The position numbers were made by a program, and so were the translations under genes. The notes under the pieces were generated by a model, which saw only the letters and a list, made by a program, of their open reading frames with translations, was not told where the DNA came from and did no database searches. Of a DNA stretch of 64,000 nucleotides, positions 11,843-24,262 are shown piece after piece. Positions within the stretch are counted from its first letter, which is position 1. Every line of letters begins with the position of its first letter. This stretch comes from Stomoxys calcitrans (lineage: Eukaryota > Arthropoda > Insecta > Diptera > Muscidae). The stretch covers positions 55,822,369 to 55,886,368 of the forward strand of contig NC_081554.1 in NCBI RefSeq assembly GCF_963082655.1, written 5' to 3'.

Positions 11843-12076
11843 TTGTGGCATTATAGCCTCTGCCTTCCCTTCAACTTTAGAACTCCACAGCCCAAGACCC
11901 AGTCGCCTCCCCAGTCCCAATCGAAGCGGCAAAACCATAATCATTATCACCAGCACCACCACCAGCAGCAGCAGCACCAGCAAATGGCATCATCAACCAT
12001 TGCCATTAGCAACTTTGGCATCATTACATTGCGAATTGGTTGTTGGCTGGAATACCAACATGAGAAGAGCTATTGA
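11843..12076 (+). other. Possible host exon fragment, His/Gln-rich
   Basis: A 77-codon open frame with a Pro/Gln/Ser-rich start ('TPQPKTQSPPQSQSKRQ'), a His/Gln run encoded by mixed CAC/CAG/CAT codons, then 'MASSTIAISNFGIITL'. A pyrimidine-rich run ending in 'ttcaactttag' near 11880 could be a splice acceptor. The base composition is less A/T-rich than the flanks and the sequence is not one of the repeats in this window. No domain is recognised. It could equally be a non-coding CAN-repeat tract. It is the only candidate for host coding sequence I would mention. Confidence 0.2.
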
Positions 12077-12079
12077 TGT

Positions 12080-12469
12080 TAGTTGGAGTGTCCCAAAAAT
12101 GAAAAAGAGTTTTTTTTTCTCTAAAATACCAGCATTGTGCAAAAAACTTACACTTCATGTATAACATGAGGCTAAACTGTATTGATTGTTGGAAAAGTAG
12201 TTGTTGTGCTATGCAATTGCACTTTCAAAAGACCTCGAATACGAATGCAAATGGTTATTGATGGAATAGGGTAGGCATATATGTATGGGTACAAGTATTT
12301 CCCCACAATGATTGACAAAACCAGATTAGAAAATTATTGCCAAATGGTAATGTATATTCAAGAAGGTCGTTATAAGTAATGGGAAAATCGTAGAATTTTA
12401 TTAAGAAATAATATTTCAGAAATATGTCATTGCCTTGGATTAATTTTTTGATGAAATTATAGTGTAATC
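12080..12469. other. No gene recognised
   Basis: AT-rich spacer between the CAN-rich tract and the TATCGATA-rich satellite. No repeat or signal noted. Confidence 0.5.
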
Positions 12470-15400
12470 GTTTTTTTGTCCATGACTGCTTGTTATCGGT
12501 TGGTTACTTATGTAATCGATAATCGGTAGTAAGCCGTGATCCTTTTTAAGGTATGAGCATTTCGTTCAACGCATTAATTTTCATGACTTCTGCTGGAACA
12601 TCTTTTGTTATCGATAAGAAGTAACTATCTGTTATCGCTGTTGGTTGGTGAACATTTGTTATCGATTAATTACATGGTTTGCATTGCGAACGCTTCGTTA
12701 GAGCTATTCATATTCGTGATGTTTGGACAAAAAAAAAATTTCTTGATATCGATATTAAGGGTTATCGGTTAGTTAGCTACAATCGATAAACGGTGATCGA
12801 CAATGATCTCTGTTACTCGATAAAGGTTACTTCAAACCATAAATTGTCGTGTTTTTTTTGGTCAAAAATCTTTTGTTATCGATAAAACATGATTATCGAT
12901 TATTGTTGTCTCTCGGTGAACATTTGTCATTGGATAGGCCTGCGTGTTGATGTTTCGTTCTTGTTGTTTGATTGAAATCATTGTGAAATCGTTTTATGTG
13001 AATGACCTCTTGTTATCGGTTGGTTACTAGTGTAATTGATAACCGGTGGTTAGCCATGATCCTTGTTAGGATCGGTAGGTTACTTACGTAATCGATAAGC
13101 GGCGGTAAGCCATGATGATATGACATGAGCGTTTCATACAACTCATTAATTTTCGTGGTTTCTGTTGGAACATCTTTTATTATCGATAAGAAGTTCCTAT
13201 CTGTAATTGTTGTCGGTCGGTGAAAATTTGTTATCGATTAATTGCATGGCTTTCGTTGCGAACGTTTCGTTAGAGCAATTCGTATTCGTATTGTTTAGAT
13301 AAACAAAATCTCTTATTATCGATATAAAGTGGTTATCAGTTAGTTAGCTTTACAATCGATAACCGGTGGTCGACAATGATCTCTGTTACTCGATAAAGGT
13401 TACTTTAAACCAAAAATTTTCGTGGTTTTTGTTTTTTTTTGGTCAAAAATTTTTTGTTATCGTTATCTTGATAGCGATATTAAGGGTTATCGGTTAGTTA
13501 GCTACAATCGATAAACGGTGATCTACAATGATCTCTGTTACTCCATAAAGGTTACTTTAAACCATAAATTTCCGTGTTTTTTTTGGTCAAAAATCTTTTG
13601 TTATCGATAAGACATGATTATCGATTATTGTTGTCGCTCAGTGAACATTTGTCATCGGGTAGGCCTAGGTGTTGTTTTTTCGTTCTTGAATGACAGCTTG
13701 TTATCGGTTGGTCATTGGATAGGCCTGCGTGTTGATGTTTCGTTCTTGTTTTTTGATTGAAATCATTGTGCAATCGTTTTGAGTAAATGACCGCTTGTTA
13801 TTGGTTGGTTACTTATGTAATCGATAACCGGTGGTTAGCCATGATCTTTGTTAGGATTGGTTGGTTACTTACGTAATCGCTAACCGGTGGTAAGCCATGA
13901 TCCTTGTTAGGACATGAGCGTCTCGTTCAACTCATTAATTTTCGTGGTTTCTGTTGGAACATCTTTTATTATCGATAAGAAGTTCCTCTCTGTTATTGTT
14001 GTCGGTCGGTGAACATTTGTTGTTGTCGATTAATTACATGGCTTTCGTTGCGAAAGTTTCGTTAGAGCAATTCGTATTTGTATTGTTTAGATAAACAAAA
14101 TCTCTTGTTATCGATATAAAGTGGTTATCAGTTAGTTAGGTTTACAATCCATAATCGGTGGTCGACGATGATCTTTGTTACTCTATGAACGTTGCGTTCA
14201 AACCATTAATTTTCGTGTTTTTGGTTAAAACTCTTTTGTTATCGATAAGAGATGATTATCGACTATTGTTGTCCCTCGGTGAACATGTGTCATTAAGTAG
14301 GCCTGCGTGTCGATTTTTTGTTCGTGTTAATTGATTGAAATCATTGTGCAATCATTAAAGTGAATGACCGCTTGTTATCATTTGGTTACTTATGAAATCG
14401 ATAACCGGTGGTTAGCCATGATCCTTGTTTGAATCGGTTGGTTACTTATGTAATCGATAACCGGCGGTAATCCATGATGACATGACATGAGCGTTTAGTT
14501 CAACTCATTAATTTTCGCGGTTTCTGCTGGAACATCTTTTGTTATCGATAAGAGTTGGCTATCTGTTATTGTTGTCGGCCGGTGAACATTTGTTATCGAT
14601 TAATTACATGGCTTGCATTGCGAACGTTTCGTTAGAGCTATTCATATTCGTGAAGTTTGGATAAAAAAAATTTCTTGATATCTATATTAAGTGGTTATCG
14701 GTTAGTTAGCTACAATCGATAAACGGTGATCGACAATGATCTCTGTTACTCGATAAAGATTACTTTAAACCAAAAATTTTCGTGTTTTTTTTTTTGGTCA
14801 AAAATCTTTTGTTATCGTTATCTTGATAGCGATATTAAGGGTTATCGGTTAGTTAGCTACAATCGATAAACGGTGATCGACAATGATCTCTGTTACTCCA
14901 TAAAGGTTACTTTAAACCATAAATTTCCGTGTTTTTTTTTGTCGAAAATCTTTTGTTATCGATAAGACATGATTATCGATTATTGTTGTCACTCAGTGAA
15001 TATTTGTCATCAGGTAGGCCTAGGTATTGATTTTTCGTTCTTGAATGACCGCTTGTTATCGATTGTTACTTATGTAATCGATAACCGGTGGCTAGCCATG
15101 ATCCTTTTTAGAATCGTTTAGTCACTTATGTAATCGTTACCCGGTGGTAAGCCGTGATCCTTGTTAGGACATGAGCGTTTCCTTCAACGCATTAATTTTC
15201 GTGGTTTCTGCTAGAACATCTTTTGTTATCGATTAATTACATGGCTTTCGTTGCGAACGTTTCGTTAGAGCTATTCATATTCGTGTTGTTTGGATAAAAA
15301 TCTATTGTTACCGATATAAAGTGGTTATCAGTTAGTTAGGTTTACAATCGATAACCGGTGGTCGACGATGATCTTTGTTACACGATGAACGTTGCGTTCA

Positions 15401-17900
15401 AACCGTTAATTTTCGTGTTTTTGGTTAAAACTCTTTTGTTATCGATAAGACGTGATTATCGATTATTGTTGTCCCTCGGTGAACATGTGTCATTAAGTAG
15501 GCCTGCGTGTCGATTTTTTGTTCTTGTTAATTGATTGAAATCATTATGCAATCATTTAAATGAATGGCGGCTTGTTATCATTTGGTTACCTATGAAATCG
15601 ATAACCGGTTGTTAGCCGTAATCCTTGTTGGGATTGGTTGGTTACTTACGTAATCGCTAACCGGTGGTAAGCCATGATGATATGACATGAGCGTTTCGTT
15701 CAACTCATTAATTTTCGTGATTTCTGTAGGAACATCTTTTATTATCGATAAGAAGTTCCTATCTGTAATTGTTGTCGGTCGGTGAACATTTGTTATCGAT
15801 TAATTACATGGCTTGCATTGCGAACGTTTCGTTATAGCTATTCATATTCGTGATGTTTGGATAAAAAAAATTTCTTGATATCTATATTAAGTGGTTATCG
15901 GTTAGTTAGCAACAATCGATAAACGGTGATCGACAATGATCTCTGTTACTCGATAAAGGTTACTTTAAACCAATAATTTTCGTGTTTTTTTTTTTGGTCA
16001 AAAATCTTTTGTTATCGTTATCTTGATAGCGATATTAAGGGTTATCGGTTAGTTAGCTACAATCGATAAACGGTGATCGACAATGATCTCTGTTACTCCA
16101 TAAAGGTTACTTTAAACCATAAATTTCCGTGTTTTTTTTTGTCGAAAATCTTTTGTTATCGATAAGACATGATTATCGATTATTGTTGTCGCTCAGTGAA
16201 TATTTGTCATCAGGTAGGCCTAGGTATTGATTTTTCGTTCTTGAATGACCGCTTGTTATCGATTGTTACTTATGTAATCGATAACCGGTGGCTAGCCATG
16301 ATCCTTTTTAGAATCGTTTAGTCACTTATGTAATCGTTACCCGGTGGTAAGCCGTGATCCTTGTTAGGACATGAGCGTTTCCTTCAACGCATTAATTTTC
16401 GTGGTTTCTGCTAGAACATCTTTTGTTATCGATTAATTACATGGCTTTCGTTGCGAACGTTTCGTTAGAGCTATTCATATTCGTGTTGTTTGGATAAAAA
16501 TCTATTGTTACCGATATAAAGTGGTTATCAGTTAGTTAGGTTTACAATCGATAACCGGTGGTCGACGATGATCTTTGTTACACGATGAACGTTGCGTTCA
16601 AACCGTTAATTTTCGTGTTTTTGGTTAAAACTCTTTTGTTATCGATAAGACGTGATTATCGATTATTGTTGTCCCTCGGTGAACATGTGTCATTAAGTAG
16701 GCCTGCGTGTCGATTTTTTGTTCTTGTTAATTGATTGAAATCATTATGCAATCATTTAAATGAATGGCGGCTTGTTATCATTTGGTTACCTATGAAATCG
16801 ATAACCGGTTGTTAGCCGTAATCCTTGTTGGGATTGGTTGGTTACTTAAGTAATCGATAACCGGCGATAAGCCATGATGATATGACATGAGCGTTTCGTT
16901 CAACTCATTCATTTTCGCGGTTTCTGTTGGAACATTTTTCGTTATCGATAAGAAGTTCCTATCTGTTATTGTTGTCGTTCGGTTAACATTTGTCGTTGTC
17001 GATTAATTACATGGCTTTCGTTGCGAACGTTTCGTTAGAACTATTCATGCTCGTGTTGTTTTTATAAAAATCTCTTGTTATCGATATAAAGTGGTCATCA
17101 GTTAGTTAGGTTTACAATCGATAACCGGTGGTCGACGATGATCTTTGTTACTCGATGAACGTTGCGTTCAAACCATTAATTTTCGTTTTTTTTGGTCGAC
17201 AATTTTTTGTTATCGATAAGACATGATTAGTTTATTTTTGAAGTCAATGGTCTATTATTCCTAATGAACTTTTATGCTTGATAGCTGTATGATTTCGCTT
17301 ATAATTTCAAAAATCGTTTGTTATCGATATCAATCGACTGGTGGTTATAGTTTTAAGTCGAAAGTAAATTTTTTTTTTGCTTTTTAGTAACCATATAGTT
17401 TCTGTAATCGATATTCTTATGAAATCAACCATAGATTAATATTTCTAATCGATAATCGTTATTTAATAATCGTATTTGCTTAAAATCGTTTTTTGTAATC
17501 AAAACTATATAATAGTTGAGGTAAATAATCGTTTTCTAAAATGATAATCATTTGTTATCGATGATAATCATTTGTTATTGATGATATTTTGTAATCGGGT
17601 TTCGTTGTTTATTTAGCTTTCATTGTGTTATAGTCAATTATTATTTAAGACACTGACCTTTTGTGATTCACAGAGTTTGGTAATCGATTGGAGGTTATCA
17701 TTTGCAATCGGAAATTATCGATGATCATATGTATTGGCTATATTTACTTGTAATCGATTACATTTTAATTAAATAATCGTAATCGATATTCATTCTTTTT
17801 CGATACTCATTGTAAGAATCGCATTTTATCGATATTAGTTGTTATAATTGCTTGTTATCGATAGTCATATGTTATCGACAAGTCTTCCGCGTATTTTGAG
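12470..17900. repeat. TATCGATA-rich satellite with 1,200-bp higher-order repeat
   Basis: 5.4 kb with no open frame of 60 codons on either strand, built of units of about 0.5-0.6 kb. Each unit carries recurrent 'gttatcgataaga', 'gtaatcgataaccggtgg', 'tgttatcgattaatta' and 'gatcctt' blocks. From about 14100 to 17200 the units form a higher-order repeat of exactly 1,200 bp: lines of sequence at 14221, 15421 and 16621 align with no indels. The segment 14821-15649 differs from 16021-16849 at only one position that I found. TATCGATA and CGATA motifs are extremely dense throughout. Order decays after 17220, with scattered 'atcgat' to about 18060. Confidence 0.93.
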
Positions 17901-18069
17901 TTTTTTTAATTTTTCATCTTTTCTTTTTTCATTCAACAGGAACTAATTAGGAATTAGTTACCTATGACTGTTTATTTTCGATGATAGATTCTAGTTGATA
18001 ACTCGTGGAAATGTTAGTTATCGATGACCGTCTATTCTCGATGGTCGATTCGAGGTGATAACTTGTAAT

Positions 18070-19540
18070 TAATATAATAAAATGAAACGATATTCTGATT
18101 AGAAACTTTAAGCTCGTAAAAGTTCAAACATAAATTCATTCTTACTTCGCCATTTTGCCTTGAATGGTATTGGTAGCCATTAAATTTGTTCCTTCCTGGC
18201 TTAATGACAGAAAGACATTCACCCCAAAAAGGTTCATGGTTTGTTCACGTATGTGCTACATCACAAACTTATTTATTTGATTCGTTTAGAAACCATAAAA
18301 CCGACACATTAAGACTACAATCCCTCATCTTGTCGAAAGTGTTTTGTTGTTCGCCCGCCAAAGCAATAAGAGTACATTTTACTTCGCCGTACCAAATAGT
18401 CGGAAAACACATTACTCGAGAAAAACCACATTTTCAATTAAACAATTTCTCATTAGCCTTAATAACATTCGACTCCATTCGATGCGTTCGATATCTTGCC
18501 GCCTTCATGTAAGAACAAAATATTCAGTTGTGCCAAACCAGCGCACAGAGAAATTCATTCAGCAGCAATAAACGTGGACATGAGGCTGAAGGCATGAGAG
18601 TGCCTTCTCTACCACCCTACATTTATGGCGATGCACGATGACGATACAACACTCGGACCAATAGTTTCCACTTTAGATGTGGATGTGGCTGTGGCGTTGG
18701 CCTGAATGGGATTTGGGCCACATACGATGAGCAGCAGAACACGACATAAGTACTTGTGGGGCAAGTGGTGTTGCCAACACATGTTAGAATTGTTCAACAG
18801 CAGCAGGCCGGCCTGCTATGTGGGCTGTGCTAAGATTATGTCTGTCTGTGCAGTCCACTAGTACTGCTGTGGCTACTGCTGCTGTTGCTGCTGGAGTACC
18901 TATTTGCCAAGTGTTGAAGTAGTAGCAGAGTGGAGTATAGTAGAGTAGAGTGCTTTATGGCTTTCATAACCTTTGTCGCATCCTCTTCTTGTTGGGCTGA
19001 AGCAAGGTGAGTGATAGAGGCTTGGAGCGGGGTAGGCCAAGTTTCGCTGTATGTAATTTGTTTAAATTGATTTGCAACATTTACACGTTTTACGTCGTCA
19101 CTTTTATCGTGCTTGCCATTAGGCTGTTAGAAAGAGGCGATTTGTAAGGGTGAGTTGTGTACGATATGTGCTGGTTGTTTAAAAATTTCCCATTTGAAAA
19201 TAACAATTTTGTGCCATGTCAGTATCAGAGCAAGAGAAATTTTAATGAAATTTAGGGTTTTCCCTCGTAAAATGTTAATGCTGAGCACTTGCCTATTAAA
19301 ATTGCAAATGAATGGATTGTTATTCGCTCATAGGCACACACTGAACCACTTTAATTGATGGAATAGGCGGACATGAGTTGAAGTTTAAGTTGGAAATATT
19401 TGAAAAAACCAAATTTAGTAAAAATGTTAAACGATAACTTTTCGCAAATGTTATGGAATTTAGTTTCTCGTTGTCTAAAAATTATTAAAGAGGATCAAAA
19501 ATGGCATTAAATCTGATCAGGACAAGTTTTTGACCACCCA
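18070..19540. other. No gene recognised; single-copy flank
   Basis: Apparently unique sequence with a short CTG-rich patch near 18868-18892 and TAGAG-rich repeats near 18935-18950. The 108-codon frame at 18186-18512 (+) shows no domain, signal peptide or repeat match and is not called. Confidence 0.45.
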
Positions 19541-19543
19541 ACT

Positions 19544-19886
19544 CAATAGATCTTTAACGAATCCTAGGATGAGTCAAAATCAAGGGGCTTATGGTTAGAG
19601 CTGGCTATCGATAATCGCAACATTCGATATTTTCGATAGTTTTAATAATAAGTATCGATAGTATCGATACTATCGTTATTTTCCCATCTCCTATATATCA
19701 AGCGAAAATGAGCCTCACCTCAATAGATCTTTAACGAATCCTAGGGTGAGTCAAAATCAAGGGGCTTATGGTTAGAGCTGGCTAACTATCGATAATCGCA
19801 ACAAGGGGTCGATAGTTTTAATAAAAAATATCGGTAGTATCGATACTATCGTTATTTCCCATCTTCTATATTTCAAGCGAAAATGA
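19544..19886. repeat. Tandem duplication (177-bp period) of a hAT-like MITE with flank
   Basis: 'caatagatctttaacgaatc' occurs at 19544 and 19721. Within each copy a ~98-bp segment (19596-19693 and about 19773-19869) starts TAGAGCTGG and ends CCCATCTCCTA or CCCATCTTCTA. These are imperfect inverted ends of hAT character. Inside copy 1 lies a perfect 20-bp palindrome, CGATAGTATCGATACTATCG (19656-19675). In copy 2 one arm is mutated. The duplication includes flanking DNA, so it arose after insertion. Confidence 0.6.
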
Positions 19887-20044
19887 GAACAAACAATCAG
19901 GAGATCGATTTATATAGAAGCAATATCAATGCACAGACCAAATAAAACCAAGACTAATAAAGTCAAAACGTCAGCCTAGTCGGACGAAAATTGCGCCCTC
20001 TATAGGCCCAATGCATCTTAAAGGATATATTTAGTGTCGCATCG

Positions 20045-21965
20045 CTTATTATACCCACCACCGTAGGATAGAGGGTATATTACATTTAGTCATTCCGTTT
20101 GCAACACATTGAAATATCAATTTCCGACCCTACAAAGTATATATACTTCGGATCGTCGTAAAATTCTAAGACGATTTAACGATGTCCGTGGGTCTTTCCG
20201 TCTGTCCGTCCGTCTGTTGTAATAACTCTACAGGCTTTGACAATTGAGATATTGAGCTGAAATTTGGCACAGATACGTCTTTTTGATGCACGCTGGTTAA
20301 GTTCTTGAACGGGCCAAATCGGACCATATTTAGATATAGCTGACATATAGACCGATCTCATCGATAAAGGGTCGGAAGCCAATAAAAGCTTTATTTTTCA
20401 TCCGATTTCTCTGAAATTTGAAAAAGTGAGTAGTTTCAGGCCTCTCAACTGCGAACCTAAATATGGTTCAGATCGGACTATATTTAAATATAGCTGACAT
20501 ATAGACCGATCTGCCGATAAAGGGTCTGAAGCCCATAAAAGCTTTATTTTTTAACCGATTTCGCTGAAATTTAAAACAGTGAGTAGTTTTAGGCTTCCCG
20601 GAATCTGACCCAAATATGGTTCAGATCGGAATATGTTTGGATATAGCTGCCATATAGACAGATCCACCGATAAAGGGTCTGAAGCCCATAAAAGCTTTAT
20701 TTTTTATCCCATTTCGCTGAAATTTGAAACAGGGAGTAGTTTCAGGCCTGCCAACATCTGACATAAATAAAGTTCAGATCGAACTATATTTAGATATAGC
20801 TGTCATGTAGACCGATCTCCCGATAAAGGGTCTGAAGCTGATAAAAGCTTTATTTTTTTACCCAATTTCGCTGAAATTTGAAACAGTGAGAAGTTTCAGT
20901 CCTCTCAACTTCGAACCTAAATAAGGTTCAGATCGGACTATATTTAGATATAGCTTCTATATAGACCGATTTTCCGATAAAGGGTCGGAAACCCATAAAA
21001 GCTTAATTTATTACCCGATTTCACTGATATTTGAAACAGTGAGTAATTTTAGGCCTCTCAACTTCGAACCTAAATATGGTTCAGATCGGACTATATTTAG
21101 ATATAGCTGTCATTAAGACCGATCTCCCGATAAAGGGTCTGAAGCCCATAAAAGCTTTATTTTGTAACCGATTTCGCTGAAATTTTAAATAGTGAGTAGT
21201 TTCAGGCCTCTCAACTTCGAACCTTAATATGGTGCAGATCGGACTATATTTAGATATAGCTTCTATATAGACCGATCTCCCGATAAAGGGTCTGAAGCCC
21301 ATAAAAGCTTTATTTATTACCCGATTTCTCTGAAATTTAAAACAGTTGGATATTTTAAGCCTCCCAATATCTGGCCTAAGTATTGTTCAGATCGGACTAT
21401 ATTTAGATATAGCTGCCATATAGACCGATTTCCCGATAAAGAGTCTAATGTCCATAAAAACTTTATTTTTCATTCGATTTTGCAAAAATTTGCAACAGTG
21501 GGTTATTTTAAGCCTCCCGACATATGACCTAAATACGGATTAGATCGGACTATATTTAGATATAGCTGCCATATAGACCGATCTCCCGATAAAGGGTCTG
21601 AAGCCGATAAAAGCTTTATTTTTTAACCGATTTTGCTGAAATTTGCAGCAGAAGGTTATTTTAAGCCTCCCGACATCTGACCTAAATATGGATTAGATCG
21701 GACTATATTTAGATATAGGTGCCATATAGACCGATATGCCGGTTAAAGGTCTGAAGCTCATAAAAGCTTTATTAATTGCCCGATTTTGTTGAAATTTTAA
21801 ATACAAAATTTAACAATGACTTATATTTATTACACCACTCAATGTCCGTGCCGTATTTGGGTGCATAAGTTATCCAATTTTCACCGGGTTGCGACGAAAG
21901 GGGGTTTACATATATACCCGAGGTGGTGGGTATCCAAAGTTCGGCCCGGCCGAACTTAATGCCTT
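20045..21965 (+). mobile_element. Family A (mini-me-like) element, complete
   Basis: The head has ATACCCACCACC (20051-20062), 'gtcattccgtttgcaacaca', 'aaagtatatatacttcgg' and a GTCY-type tract ('ccgtctgtccgtccgtctg') near 20200. The body is about ten tandem copies of a ~153-bp unit with 'gataaagggtctgaagccca' and 'agctttatttt'. The tail has GGTGGTGGGTAT (21922-21933), the exact complement of the head motif, then CGGCCCGGCCGAACTTA. Mini-me elements of Diptera are known for paired (TA)n and (GTCY)n proto-microsatellites. Helitron-related HINE/DINE elements share subterminal inverted repeats and internal tandem repeats. No protein is encoded. Confidence 0.85.
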
Positions 21966-22984
21966 TTTAGTAATTTTTATTTAATTTTGCCAGTCGTTGA
22001 AGTCGCAGGAAAGTTTTACATTGGTTCTTTTAAAATTTCGTAGACGCACATGAAAATGTTGATTTTTGCCACCGGAAAGGACCTTTAATGTTAAGAAATG
22101 CTACCACTGTATATTCCTTGACAGCGAGGGAATCGTCTATGTGGGCGACTAGGCTCTGAAGGGCTGTTTCAGTGGTTTTTGCATGCTGTTGTCGATTTTT
22201 TTAAAAGAGCTTAGAGTTTCGAATAGCTTAATAACCGGTTTTACCAAAACAACCGGGTTTTTGATCAGCCTATTTGAACCTAATATTTCTTTGACTTCGA
22301 TTTTCCCCCCTAAGTTTTTTGCCCACAACCTTATAGCATTAAAACTTTAAACTATTTTGCCTTATTTTAAATCACTTAAATTCCGCAAAACAGATGACTC
22401 CTCATGCTTTCCATACATTTCTCAGCATTCTCCATACAAACTCGTACATCACTGGTTCGTTTTTTTTTTCCAGGGAAAAATACAATACTCAGCAATCTTG
22501 GCCACATTTCTATTGTGTAGCAGATAGAGTAAGCAATAACCATAAACGAAACTTGCAACATGTTGCATGCGAATACAATGGCACAGAAGTCCTATAGTAC
22601 ATGCGCTTATGCTTAACCCAAGCATTTGTAAATTTATGTCTGCTTTCCAGTGTAAGGTATGCGAATGTAACTCAGTGTGTGTGTGTGTGTGTGCAAAATT
22701 TCTTGGAAAGCCACTCAACGGGGCCGAAAGTCTTTGCTTGTGGGCCATTTATATAATAACTTGGCTGCAAGGATGTTAGTCGGCCTACTACTGAATCTGA
22801 ATTTCCAAGTTTTTGGCTAACAATTCTGCTCACGTAAATGTAGAAACTTCAATACTTAACTCACGTACATACAAACACAAATAAGGTACAACCACCCACA
22901 CACATACATACATAGAAACATTCATGCACAAACAGTCATAGCAGAAGAATTCGCAAACAATGTTGAGAAAATAAAGGGGGGTAG
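21966..22984. other. No gene recognised; contains a (GT)n microsatellite
   Basis: Single-copy-looking sequence with a 17-bp GT run near 22676-22692 and a TACA-rich patch near 22900-22915. Overlapping 60-99-codon frames on both strands show no domain. Confidence 0.45.
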
Positions 22985-23250
22985 AACAAATATCAAAATC
23001 ATACGAGGGTGGTATAATTTGTAGGAGATTTATATCTGTCGATTTTATACCAGCTATCCAATGGTGGATTGGATTTTGTCATTCCTTTGGTAACACCTAG
23101 AAATATGCGTCCAAGACCCCATAAAGTATATATATTCTTGATCGCCATGAGATTTAAAGTCGATCTAGCCATGCGGATGGACATGGCTAGATCGACTGTC
23201 GAAAACACGCTAACTTTCGGATGAGTAAAGCTAGACGTTTGAAAATGTCC
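22985..23250 (+). mobile_element. Family A head fragment with inverted repeat
   Basis: It carries 'ggattttgtcattcctttgg', 'ataaagtatatatattcttg' and 'gatctagccatg', as in other family A heads. The GTCY tract is replaced by a perfect inverted repeat: arms 23158-23173 and 23182-23197 around 8 bases. The internal array and tail are absent. Family B sequence follows directly. Confidence 0.8.
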
Positions 23251-23254
23251 ACAC

Positions 23255-24262
23255 CGGAAAATTGGTCGCGAAAGTGAGTATAAATTTTTGCTCTGCCCCC
23301 AATTCCTTTCATTTAAGCCCCACATCGACATGGTCGTTAAATATGGCCGATTTAGGGGTGTTTTGGGGAGTGGGGTGGTCCCCAAACACTAAGCCCGGAA
23401 AATATATCAGCAACGTGCTCTATTCTCATATATTTGAACCCCATATTGCCATTGGCCTTAAAAATTGGATATCAAATTCGTTTTCTAATCTCAAGTACCA
23501 AGTCAGCAAATATGTCCGGTTTGGGCTATGGGCCCTAAAAACTATGAATATCTTGCTCCACTGTCGTGAAGAACCAAATTGTCTTGGTGAGAAAATACGT
23601 CCTACTTGGGGGTTGTTATGGTGAGACGTCCCCTAGACAGTTGGTCCCGAATGTTGATGTCAGATTCATGGTCTACTCCCAAATACCCTTCATTTGAGCT
23701 CCATTTTTCCATAGTCGGCAAACATGACCGGTTTGGGGGGTATTTTGGGGGATGGGGCTTCCTCTCAGTGACTTGGCTTTGAAAATATATATCAGATTCA
23801 TGTTCTACTCTAAAAACCCTCTTATTTTAGCCTCATATTGCAATGGTCAGCAAATACTTCCTATTTGGATGGTGTTATAGACATCAGATACGTTTTCTAA
23901 TCTTAACTACCTTTCATTTGAGTCCCATATTGTAGTGATTGGTGTATATATATATTTCGTAGGTTTTGGGGTGGGGCCCCCCCTCCCCCCCTAGCTACCC
24001 CATCCGAAATTTGAATACCAAATTTTTGTTTGTGGGGTACTATCAGAGAGCACGTGGAATTTCGCTTAAATCGCACTACCCATCTCCGAAATCTGGCGTT
24101 ACTGAAAATCAGGGTAAGGGGGAGGGTCCGCTCCCCCTTCTGATGTCAAAAACTGTAGTACCCTATTTTCACCACGGGATCATTATGCACCATCAGCGGA
24201 AATTTCAAGAAAATCAGTTCAGCTGTTTTTGAGTCTATAAGAAACACACAAAGAAAGAAACA
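23255..24262 (+). repeat. Family B-type fragment (3' portion)
   Basis: Repeats of 'cctttcatttgagtcccata' with G-rich 'ttttgggggatggggc' tracts. Then the family's 3' signature: 'aatctggcgttactgaaaat', 'gggtaagggggagggtccgc', 'gaaaatcagttcagctgttt' and a CAAA-rich tail. It joins a family A array at about 24263 with no spacer. Confidence 0.8.

Noticed and set aside
18186..18512. 108-codon frame as a host gene
   Set aside because: No recognisable domain, splice signals or support beyond the open frame, and its length is not unusual for the region.
19000..19020. 'aaggtgagtg' as a splice donor of an exon
   Set aside because: The upstream sequence has no supported coding frame, and single donor-like matches are common by chance.
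22676..22692. GT run as a regulatory element
   Set aside because: A short microsatellite with no further signal.
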